This document shows positions 11,293 to 22,900 of a stretch of DNA of 64,000 nucleotides, one piece after another. The DNA comes from Diphasiastrum complanatum (lineage: Eukaryota; Streptophyta; Lycopodiopsida; Lycopodiales; Lycopodiaceae): the NCBI GenBank assembly GCA_029204225.1, contig CM055095.1:48625364-48689363 (forward strand). Reading direction: 5' to 3'. A program made the translations under genes and the position numbers. The notes beneath the pieces are model-generated. The model was not told the DNA's origin and ran no database searches. It was given only the letters and a program-made list of their open reading frames with translations. Each line of letters opens with the position of its first letter. The stretch's first letter is position 1.

Positions 11293-12351
11293 CTATTCAG
11301 CTTGGGTATTTACAAATTGCCCAGTCTCATTTGAAATTTGAACATCATCTGGCTTAGACGGCCCAACATCAGTCTTTGGTCCAGTAGTTGACCTAGCCAA
11401 TAGACTAAGGATGATCTCCTGTCGAAATCTGTACTTCGCCAGCAGTATAATCACCTAGGGTAAACTGCAATAAACAATGTATTAGATAAATATTAATAAC
11501 AAACAACAGTTTACATGAAGATAAAATAGAAAGGGCTAATAACTCACCTTTGAAATATCAACATCCTCTTGAATATTGTACCACTTAAAAAATAATTTCG
11601 CATTGTATAGAGTACACCACACACAGCTAAATGAGTCATTTTGATGGGGTGTCTGCAACTCAATTGATTAATAATGGGATGAAGGTATTGACGCTTAACA
11701 ATGATGATAAACAAAAATACACCAAAAATGTTCCATGATTATCTCAATGCTCACAATTTCACATTTTCCTACCGTGGGATTCTCTATTGGAAAATATTTA
11801 CATATCTTTGGCAGCAACAAGTCAGTATCCTTATGTGTGTTGCTAGCGGAATTCATCTTTACACAAAAAAGATTTACGATATTATTATCTGTGATTTTTA
11901 CAGAAATTACAATAAAGCTCCAGTGATCACTACAAAAAAAACCATGAAGAATTCCATTAGATAAATGATACAGTAATTACAAGTAAAGAAGTAGACAAGT
12001 AAAGAGATAGACATACTTGGTATGATAAGGCATCAACATAAACTTCATAGTAGGTGAGCAAGCACCAAGGATATAGTGCGACAAAGTGTCATTGTTGTCC
12101 TTGATGCCTTGCAGAAAAAAATTGCTGAGAAGCGACACTTCTTTCATGGAATCCCTTGCAATATCATATTGTAGTAAGGGGAGACCCACCTCAATCATTG
12201 GATCACTGATAGAGGCCCTTCTATCCTTCATCTGCATACAATCTAGGATTCTAAAATTAAGAGTAAAATCAATCTCTTCTATTTGGAAGAGGATTGGCAT
12301 GCCGATACTATCTATCGCATCAGAAATATCTTTCTCAAATTTTAAAATCAT
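11293..12351 (-). CDS. Ulp1/C48-type cysteine protease-like gene, 5'-truncated
   Basis: Four exons read on the minus strand: X (open from about 12351 to 12017, donor GTATGT), W (11929-11773), Y (11652-11548) and Z (11454-11293, stop TAG). All junctions are GT-AG and the phases agree. The family signature is clear: PYHTK|NDHWSFIVI (catalytic His), a VKMNS where the Asp is expected, PHQNDSFSCVWC (catalytic Gln and Cys) and RFRQEIILSLL. C48 peptidases process SUMO or related modifiers, and the fold is often carried by plant transposons. Here Asp appears replaced by Asn. Upstream, a frame at 12517-12352 (VYLDSDDF) belongs to it but needs a frameshift, and no start codon precedes the LTR fragment at 12509. 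It may be a pseudogene or a captured fragment. Confidence 0.6.
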
Positions 12352-12508
12352 CAGAATCTAAATATACTACAGGTTTGACATTAACGGGAGGAGGCAGGAG
12401 AGAATTTACAATGGAGGGAATGTCCAAAATTTTTGTGGTTGAATCAACCACAGTATCTAGAGCTACAATATTTACAATTCCATCACCTCCAGATGTGGAA
12501 GCTTGGAG

Positions 12509-12646
12509 TATTGGAAATTAAGCCTACAGTTGTCTCCTTGGAATCATAACTTAGACAACTAATTTATTTGAAGAACGTCTACAAACGGGCTTCCGGCTGA
12601 TCTCCAGCAAAGGGTAACCAATCCTATCATAATTTCAAGTTCATCT
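12509..12646 (+). repeat. LTR fragment of a copia element
   Basis: These 138 bp are the reverse complement, at roughly 95% identity by eye, of 31692-31829. There the same sequence directly follows the polypurine tract of a copia element and so begins its 3' LTR (TGTTGGAAATGAAGCC; here TATTGGAAATTAAGCC). Similarity stops abruptly after ATAATTTCAAGTT. Confidence 0.75.
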
Positions 12647-12649
12647 CAT

Positions 12650-13618
12650 ATATATGTTCGAACTTTCTAATGCAATCATAAATGTAGGTTTTACAACATC
12701 TGGATATAAAGCACGCTACATATGAGGGCCAAATTTGGAAAGTGTCATGTGCCAATCTTAGCATTCAAACATCTAATCCATTCATTAAACATCAAATTAC
12801 AATGAAAACATAAGAAATAAAAAAACTAGTCAAAATTCAAGAAACTAACTGAATGTAGTAAAACTTCAGCAAAATGGGTAAAGATAGAATCCATTATTCA
12901 TTATTATTGATCATTCACAAGATTAGGCCTGAAACTAGAGCATGATCATAGCTCTCATGTGATTGTAAGCACATGAACCATCAATATTATCAAGAAAGCT
13001 CTCAAAGAGAAGCTTCAAGATCACCAAAAGTTCAAAAATCATAAAAGTAGAATAGTCTCCAAATTAGCACGACCTCTTCTATTTATAGTGGGCCTTTAGT
13101 GCCTCTAATGAACATTTGGGGCCTTATTACTTTAATTTGGGCCTTACAACCATTATCTCCATTTCACTACATTGTGTCATAACATATTGAACTTCTCATG
13201 TCTCACCTATAATCCATCATGGATTATGTTATCTAATACAACATAATTATAATCATCAACAAATATCATCTAGTTGTTGCGACTTTTAAATACCTATTCT
13301 AAACTAAAAATATGACATTATGACATGGCAAGGCCTTTGTGATATAATACCACATCGTTCTTGTTTAGAGTGTAGATTGTAGCGAGAGTCTAGATCTAGG
13401 AGGGAGTGAGAAAGTCAATCACACTAAATTTATCAGGTTGCACATAACAATTGCGTTGTCCTCGATCCTTATCCCTATCTCTCACGAATGTCATACACGG
13501 GTGGTGAGGTCACACAGAAAGATTTCCTACATAGTCCAAGTGTTGTTGTTTGGTGTGACCACCACTTACTGGATTCATGTGACCTCCTTGACTTGCTTCC
13601 AAAGTAGGATGCTCTTCC
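12650..13618. promoter_or_regulatory. Upstream region of GET3, with a possible minus-oriented LTR
   Basis: No coding frame is supported. On the minus strand CTATAAATAG at 13088-13079 is a good TATA box pointing away from GET3, in a context (GGCCCACTATAAATAGAAG) typical of plant LTRs. The LTR ends are not defined. The GET3 promoter proper probably lies in the last few hundred bases; I see no clear plus-strand TATA box there. Confidence 0.35.
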
Positions 13619-13939
13619 ATGGCGAAAGAGTACATAAATCTTAGCGAGCGAGCGAGCGAGCGAGCGATGACGATGGAGACGAATGAGATGGCATTGCAGC
13701 CGGAGGCAAGCATAAGCAACGTGCTGGAGCAGCAAGAGCTCAAGTGGATCTTCGTGGGAGGCAAAGGTGGGGTTGGCAAGACCACCTGCAGCTCCATGCT
13801 CGCCATTCTGCTGGCTCAAGTGCGCTCTTCGGTGCTCATCATCTCCACAGATCCTGCTCACAACCTCAGCGATGCGTTTCGGCAGAAATTCACACGCACA
13901 CCCACGCTCGTGCAGGGATTTTCCAACCTCTTTGCCATG
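13619..13939 (+). CDS. GET3: GET3 exon 1
   Basis: Contains the start, the (GCGA)n-encoded SERASERA stretch, the P-loop and switch I. It ends FSNLFAM at the donor ATG|GTATTGG. Confidence 0.9.
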
Positions 13940-16900
13940 GTATTGGATCAGCAACTATAACCGTCATAGATTAGGTATGGCTTGTCTATGGCCGTGCTTC
14001 TACTGCCTGGTTATGCTTGCATGCTGATTTAGTGCTCGTTGCTATTGCGGCCTGTTATTTCCCAGGTCTCGTCTAGGAATAATCCGTCGATATGATTTCT
14101 AGGTTTTTTGGAATTAGGGTTAACCTGATAAAAAATGTGGTGCTGTTCGATTCATGAATTCTGCATGCTGTTTCTCATGTCTTATTGTCGGTGTTACCCA
14201 TTTGATCGGATTTCTAGGACTTTGTGAATTAGGTTTAACCTGATCGAAAATGCCGGGGAGCTGATTTGGAAGTCGCTGCTTAATTCATGAATTGCTGCAT
14301 GCTATTTCTTATCTCTTATTGTGGATTGATTGTAGAAATTACCTTGTGGATCTGGTTTTAGGGTTTTGTGAAATTAGGGTTAACCTGATTGAAATTGCTG
14401 GGAAGCTGATTTAGTACTTGCTAGCTTATTTGTGAATTGCTGCCTGCTGTTTCTCGTTTCTTGTTGTAGGAGTCGCCCGCGTGATATGCTTTGAGGGTTA
14501 GATTGATTGTAAATAACTGATGGGTGGGTTATTGAGATGAGATGGAGTTTATGGTAATTTTATTGTGGCAATGCTCATGGTAGGAGGTGGATCCTACGTT
14601 AGAAAGCGATGAGTTGGACCAATTTGAAGGCGGCATGGGCGGGTTTATGTCCGAGCTGGCAAATGCCATACCTGGCATTGATGAAGCTGTTAGTTTTGCA
14701 GAGATGCTGAAGTGAGTGTCATATTTTTGGGGTTTGACTTGACAAGTTTTTCGTCTTGCATACTTACAAAAAATTCACAAGAAATCTTAGAACTCACCAA
14801 AAACATACTTGCTTACAAAATGCCCAAACCATGATAGTTTTTTTGGTAAGCTTGTCCTTAGTCAATGGAACATCGCTTTTACGATAGCTCATAGCTTTAA
14901 ACTTTTAAAGTTACTTTCCTTTTAGATTCCCATATATTATGTATGAGTATACAAGATGCAAATATACCATTCGAAGCACTTCATACGTAGGATGTCTATT
15001 TCTGTAAATATCGCATGCCTTTAGTACATCGTTTGAAATGAGCTTGTTCCATACTGTGATTAGATCTTAAGATTTACACAAAGTGAGGTAGTTCTTTTGC
15101 TAGGATTCATGATGGAAGGTATCCAAGAAGTTGTAGAGACCTTAAATAATGTTGCCTTTGAATGCTTTATATTTGTTTTTTGCCCTTGAGTATACAATAT
15201 TTCTCTCTTTGGCATCCAAACTTGTAGTAATATTTTTAGTTGTTTCTAGTTACAAATGTTATAAGCTCTTTTTGGGATCAAAATCAGTTTTGATATTGGT
15301 TGTGTTGCGAATGCAGGCTAGTGCAAACAATGGATTACTCAGCTATAGTTTTTGATACAGCTCCCACTGGTCATACATTGAGGCTACTACAGTTTCCTTC
15401 GACTCTGGAGAAAGGCCTTGGAAAATTAATGAGTTTGAAGAACAAGTTTGGAGGTCTTATTGGCCAGGTGATATTCTTGCTTTATCCTCTTATTAGTTTG
15501 GATTGGACGTAGATTTTGTCTGTGTAGAAATGGGAACTTATTCCATGTAAAGGATATTGTGAGTGACAAGTAATTAGGAATCAGGGAAAGGAAAATGCCT
15601 ACTTTGCAATGAGAATGGATTCACATGCTGTAGAGAAGGTTAATTCTTTATAGAAGTAAATCATATTATACTCAAAATAGAGAGATAGGAACCTGTATAA
15701 TCCATAAAAGCATTATGTTCCAGATTGGAACGCTACATTTATTTTAGATTTTTTTTTTATGTATGTGTTAGGCTGGGAAAAAACAACAATTTAAGGCTGT
15801 AAAAAAAATTCCAAACACATTGAAATTCGCTATGAACTGCCAAACTTCATCCATACTATAATTTCTATCAGACTAGCTACTATAGGGATTTTGGAACTCT
15901 AAAAAATTAGAGAAAGGTGAAAAACTACCACATGATCCATCCAAAATCCGACAGAGAGGCTAGCATCTAAAGAATTTTAAACTTCAAGTCTTCAACAAAC
16001 AGATACTAGATATGTTTTACGAAGCAATGACGCATGCTTAACAGGCAATACAAAGCATAGTACATTCACTAACTGAACAAAGCATTTAGGCTTTAGCATG
16101 CTGCATACCAAAATTGAAACTTGAAAGCAATCACATAGTATATACTACAAACTAAAATGCTGAGTGTTGAAGATACAAAAACATGGAAACTGATCCACAG
16201 TCCATATATGCCTTATGAGAATGATCAATATGGTATTAACGGTAAAGCTTTGATAATTATTAAGGAGTGGGTCAATGGCCAAGTACATGAGTACGATAGA
16301 TGGACAATGGACTCATAGAGTCATGCGACACGAAATAAAATCCTAAATCTTTATGACTTAGAGGTATCATGATCAGATGAGGATTCCTCCTCATCACTAA
16401 CAATGGTAGTCGAGTAGGATGATAGGGAGTCCTCTTCGAGAATGTGCAGCTTTGTCCCTGAACCTTTGCCCTTGCCTCTGCCTCCCCCCTTTCTGCATAT
16501 AAGTGATGCAGGCTCGGCTTGTGTCTCGACATCAGGATCAACCCACCCCACATCCCCTACATCCTCTGCATCGGCCTTAGCCATGGATCTAGTGGTCCTG
16601 TGCTACCTCCTATCATGACGTGCCAGCTCCCAATGATACTCCACAAAGATCTCATCATCAGATGCAACCTCTGTGTGTGCATGGCTTGCTGCAGTGTCCA
16701 TGATCTAAGGCACTCCTCAGGATTCGCTTGCCTAGATCTACCATCTCTTTGCATGTGCCTGACTAGCCTCCGGTTGGTGATGCAATTACCAACCTGTTAA
16801 GTTGGGGAACAATGAGCCTATTGTGTCTCTTCGTGTGCATGAGAGACCAAGTGCTCTAGCTCCGTTCACGAGCCAAAGCGGAACAATCATGAGCAAGGAT

Positions 16901-19900
16901 GCGAGTGGCAAGAGCAATAATATTAGGGGCGGAATTACCCACCACATCATGTGAGTGGCTTCGGCAAAAACTTGTCATACTCACCTTGAGATTCAATGAA
17001 ACATCCATGTTTGCACTCAAAATCCAACAACTGTCTCTCGATTCTGTGCAACACTAAGTCGTCAAAGAGCATACACAAAGTGTTGACAATTACACAAGTG
17101 CCAAAAACAAGATGGATTAGATAGCGATTAGTCCTATTGGAGACCTGAATACACATTTTACGTATATGTCCTCTAGTCTTTCCACAAACTCGCCATCTGT
17201 GCATAGTAGCCCACATAGGGTGAAGCAAATGAGCACATCGTGTGGGCTTGTGGAAGAAATTCCACCTATCAAGGCACTTCTCTTGGATAGCTAACAACAA
17301 CACACGTTAGCACTCTCAGTAGAATCCAGTTTGTATAATCTCCCAAATCTAGATCCTCTAGCTATCACCTCATCCCAGTTTTAAATTTGTGCTCGGTGAA
17401 GGTTCATTCTATTAACAATAGTTTCAAAATCCTCCTGACATGGATAGTCGGTCACTCCAGTGTATGTAGTTATTAGTTATGCCTCGTCATTCCGAGCTTG
17501 GCCGATAAACTAACTAATAATCATATGAGGGCCCAGACCTATAATTGGACATAGGAGCACTTGCATGGTGTTTGACTGCTATAATGCAAGAATAGGAGGT
17601 CAATTGCTATTCCAGGTTGCATGGGGATCCCAATATTCTCTCCTCATGGGAGAGAATATATACTATTGGAAACTCGCCCATCTACCTATTGGATTTTCTG
17701 ATCCTTAAAGCCAGGAGCCCCTCCTCTCTTGCATTCATTCACCATGGCATGGGGGTGAAGTAGTTAGGGTATTGACTAGCCACTTCCTGTTGGTTGGGTG
17801 GTTTTGCTCCACAGGTGTCCTTTTAGTTGTATGCAATAAGATCTAGTTGGATCTTCACTAGGCGATCATCATAGTGGTATCAGAGAATATATATTATTGG
17901 AAACTCGCCCATCTACCTATTGGATTTTCTGATCCTTGAAGCCAGGAGCCCCTCCTCTCTTGCATTCATTCACCATGGCATGGGGGTGAAGTAGTTAGGG
18001 TATTGACTAGCCACTTCCTGTTGGTTGGGTGGTTTTACTCCACAGGTGTCCTTTTGGTTGTATGCAACAGGATCTAGTCGGATCTTCACTAGGCGATCAT
18101 CATAGAGGTATCAGAGCAAGGCTTTGCATCAATCGGAAGGTGGAGCTGCTTCTTGTTTTTTCCCAGCCTTTTGTAGTTTCTCCTTGCTTATTACTTCCAG
18201 GTGGTGGAATTGACCTCCAAGTAGGTGGCTTCTCTGAATTGGGTGTACTTTCAGCCTATTGATCATGATTATGGATTTTCTCCATAGGATTTGATGGAAA
18301 TCATGGATTTTGGATGGTTTTTTGTGATTTTTCACCTAGAATTGAAATTTTTTGCTTGGAATTTATCATTGCTACTGATCTAGTACGTTTTTCAGATTGT
18401 ACTTGCTGTTTTACAGTCATTATTGATTGGATCTAATGATTGCATGTCGGTTGAAAAGTCAAAGTAATGCTTAGATAGTAATTTTTAGCCAAAAATTAGG
18501 GTTTCTGGACTAGAATTGGGCTATGAGAACCACAATTGACTGAAAACAAAACTTGTAGTGTTTGCATGTAATCGATTTACAGTGATTTGGGTTTGATTGC
18601 ACTCAATTGTGGATTTGATCCACAAATTTTGGTCAAAATTGGTCAAAAAACATGGTTTTTGGACAAATTATGGGGTTTTTCATAAAATTCATGGCCAATA
18701 CGTTGCATGCACATTTTCAGAGGTGTAATGAAGCTGTCCTAAGGCTGTTATGAAGTTTGGTTAGGATTGGACATCATTAAGGATCTCAGAAAGTCAAAAA
18801 ATAGTGTATTTTTGAGAACGTTTGAGCATGGATAACTCTCATATGGTGGTCTGAACCTGTTGGATCTTGTTACAAGCTGAAAGATATGATGGATTGCCTC
18901 TTTTTTGAGCCAATGATCTGAGCTTATGATTGCTTGCTGGACCTGATAGAAGCTTCTATACCTCTTTAATGAACCTTAGAAGAGTGCTTGTAACCTTTGA
19001 TTGGATGCTTATTGGGCTGTAGATGGATTTTTGATGAATCAACCTTGAAAAGTGCACCCTCCTACTTGAATTTTGGTCATTTACAGCTTGCACGTGTGAA
19101 GCCTAGGTGGCAAGATGACGTGGCAAGTGTCTTGTAGACCTATCCTCCCTCCGTACTGTGCTTTACAGCGACCAATTTGGTGTCCTGTAGAGAAAGTTAT
19201 GGCTATCGGAAGTTTGACAATTTTTGAACTAAAATTTGAAAATTTTTCGTAATGTCCTGATGCATGCATGCATGTAACTCAATGTAGTGTTATTCTGTTG
19301 TTGAAAATGTATGGATAGACCTGTATGCATGTTTTGATGCATGGTACATGGGTGTTCAGTAGATTGATTAGAGAAACTTCATGAAGCTATTTTTAGCAAT
19401 TCTAGTTCAAAAAGCTGATTTCCCAGTTACTAGGCAATTTATGTAAAAAATTTGATTTTTTAGAAATCACTGCATGTCATATCTAATGCATGCCGGATGT
19501 TTCGAAATCCTTTCGGAATGTGATGGTAACTGTGAAACTACCAAGTCAATGTTTTAGATCGATTTTCACAGTTTAGGTCCATATCGAACGGAAGTTGAAA
19601 ATCCCAGTTTACGTAAAATTTGTAGTATCCATGGATGTTTTGGATTTGTTCAAATTCGTTGGTTATTGATCAAACAGAAATTGCTTAAAAAGTGAATGAC
19701 CTTATTGAGTTGAAATTAGTCAGTTCTATAAGGTCACTGTACCTTTCACTTTTAGTTAAAGATTTGGAATTTGTTGAGTAATGGGAGCATATCTTGTTTC
19801 TTGGGATCAATAAAGACCAAGAATAACACAAATCTTATTCGAATAGTTCTATGCTGATCCATAAGAGGATTTGCCAGTATTCGAGTGTGGCAATTAATTT

Positions 19901-22900
19901 GTGAACAATCAAAACTGTCTGCTTGATTAGTAGTTAAGGCACTACTGATACCAAATTGATCTTTTTCCTAGTACAAATTTGGGGCTTTCAGCCTGAACCA
20001 TTTTTGGAAGGGACAAAAGAGATGAAGCCGTAGGAGTAGATGATTGGTTGTCCTAGTGATCCAGTTATTTTATTTACTTTCAATTCCTGAACTAGAAGTG
20101 ATAGCAAGTGAGAATAACGATTGAGAATTATTAAAGAAAACTGCCTCTAGGAATTTGGATTCCTTTTTCCCAGTGTTAATTAGAATTTTGTGAAATCGAA
20201 GATTTTAAGCGAAAAGTGAGTGGCAAGTCGGATAATCCATTTATGGAACCATCTCTATTTTGCAATTGGATTTGGATCTTGCAAGTGAAAGCAGACGGAC
20301 GGTGTTCCATACAGAAATCTAGTAATTTGGATTTTTTTTTGTGGCATTATAGAGTGTTTCTTTGTAATGACTGAGACAACCAAGAGAAATTCTAACTTGT
20401 AAAAGAATCAAGTTCTTTTTACTGATTCTGAAATAGATATTGGATATCTAGGATAGTATGATATTCGGTTTTGTTGAGATTCTAATGTTCCTTTTGGTTC
20501 AGTGAATACATGTGGCATTTTGGCAACATTTGAACGATATATTTCGTCCATGCCTGGGTCAATGCTCAGTGGTATTCTTATATGATGTGTTCATCTACAG
20601 AGGAATGCTTAAGGAGCATGAGAAAATTCAATGGCTAGAAGTATCTCCTAGAATTGGTCGTGATTCTGATCCTATATTTGGATATTGGATAGCCATATAG
20701 TCTCATTGACTTTTTGGGTAAATAGATCTAGAAGCAGAGAATTCTTGGAGGAAAAGCTGGTGGTATGGGACATCAGTGATTCCAAAGGGGATTTCTTGTG
20801 CGAGAATGATCTGTAGACCGATGGTTAGTGATTACGGTAATGGTAATGCTAACGGGTATTTTGGGAAATTTTGAGATATAGATCTAGATCCCAAATTGGT
20901 ATCTCATTATTTACAAAATCTGGACGCCCTTAAATCTATTTCTGTTTAAATTTAAACCTCTACTTTTTAGGAATTTCTTAAATACGAGACAATTGGATTC
21001 AGATTCATATAATTCCTTCTAGTGTAGAACTATGTTCTGAAGGACTGTTATAGTTATATGAAATTGTACTTCTATACAAGATTTGTGAATATGGCTTAGA
21101 ATCTGTTGATGTTTTCAATTGATTCGGGGAATTTAGACTTCCCAAACCCAAATGTGTATCTCTATTTGATAGTTGATTATTGAGATGTAATATTTCTATA
21201 ATCTGGGATGAGATATTTTATGATTTTGGAGAAAGTTCAGTTTGTAATAGTATTGTATACTCATTACTAACTTTTTCAAACCTTTGATATCTTATACGTT
21301 GTCTCCTGAGAACTTTTCAATTGAAATTATGGAATTTCTTTTAAAAGGGGGAGAAGAAAAGATAGGAATAAGACTTTTGATGAATCAGCCAATTGCATGG
21401 GTTTTTGAAAAAAAAATCCAGTGTGTGTGCAAAGGTACTATTTAGTTGGAATAGAGGAACTCTGTATGTAATTGTTTTTAATAATCTGGAATTAGAGCAT
21501 TTTTGGGGGTAATGAGCTGTGAGGTATTCATGAATATGGATAGTGGTGGTAAAGATTAAATCAAGGTTCCACTAATTTTTTTGCCAAGTACCATTTTGTT
21601 ATGGATTGGATTAGAGGGAATGAAGCTTAACCGTATGTCCAAAGATGTCTATATAAGTCAACCTAATCTTGGTTTGAATACTAAGATCTGTTGTAGGTTG
21701 AATGGTTGAAGAAATTTTGTTAGTAAAAGTATGATGGTTGGAAAACTTGTGATGTGGAATTATTCACTTCAGAGATTTCCCAGATATGTTATTTACTCAT
21801 GAGAAATAGAGTTTTTTGGTAACTGAGTTGCAAGATTCTCAGTGAGTTGTGTGAGTAACATATGCGGATTATGGATATATTTGCCAGATTATAGCCTATG
21901 TTTATGTATAGGAACATAGTTGGATATGTTGGTACGTACGTCCTAATCTTGTGGATCTACTATGTATTTCCTATGTACTGAGTTTGTATCGTATACTTAA
22001 ACTAGTTAGTGTGCATAGACATATGAACAAGTAATGTTTAGAACAATTACTTGTAGGTTAATGGATCTTTCTGTGTGGAAGGATAATTCATTGACTTATT
22101 GATGGTTTGGATGAGGATCTAAATGTGGTATTGTTTCGAAATATATGAATTCGATACCTAGACATTTAAGATTTCTGAATCATTTACAATTGACTTGAGT
22201 AATTGGATTACTCCTGATTGGAAGTTAAGTGGTTGAGTAAGCATTGTGAAGAGAATTCGCCAGGAACCGTTTATTTTGGTCTATATTGCTTATAAGACAC
22301 ATAATTTGTGAGTCATCAGGATTGATCTATGAGAGTTGTGTGCATAGAATATAGAAGATTTTTGATATAGAATATTTCTTGAATGAGAAATATATCAGAA
22401 ATATATCCTAAGTTATTGACTGTATCCCAGTGAGCTCATATTGACTGTATCCCAGTGAGCTCATATTTGATGATAGAGTCTAACTAATATCAAGGATAAC
22501 CACTGAATTCAATTGAAATTCAGCAGAACTTTGTAATCTCTAGATGTTGTTCTAGGTGATTGTCTGAAGTTTATGATTGCTAAAGACGGGTGCTAAAATG
22601 GTCTTTTATTACTTCATTGATTGTAGAATTTGGAACTCATAATCTGGTTAAGAATCGGGTTGGAAGAATATTCTTGAAATCCAGTATCAAGATGGTATGG
22701 TTGCTAATTTCTTGCATTTGATGCTAGTAATAGAGAATTTAACTCAAGAGAGTTTCTGGGGTACTTTGAGTTAAAGTCATTTTTATTTTGATGGATCTCC
22801 TAAGAGATTTTGGTAGGATGAATTGGAATACCTTAATTTTTTTATAAATCTAAGTATATTTGTACCAAGAAGCATTTATGGCATGTCTACAATAAATTGT

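Noticed and set aside
11928-11943. CACTACAAAAAAAACC looked like a classical CACTA element terminus
   Set aside because: On the minus strand it is the polypyrimidine tract and acceptor (TTTTTTTTGTAG) of an in-phase exon of the C48 protease-like gene, and no paired terminus or subterminal array is near.
13475-13954. Minus-strand ORF of 159 residues over GET3 exon 1
   Set aside because: Shadow of the conserved plus-strand exon; no independent motif.
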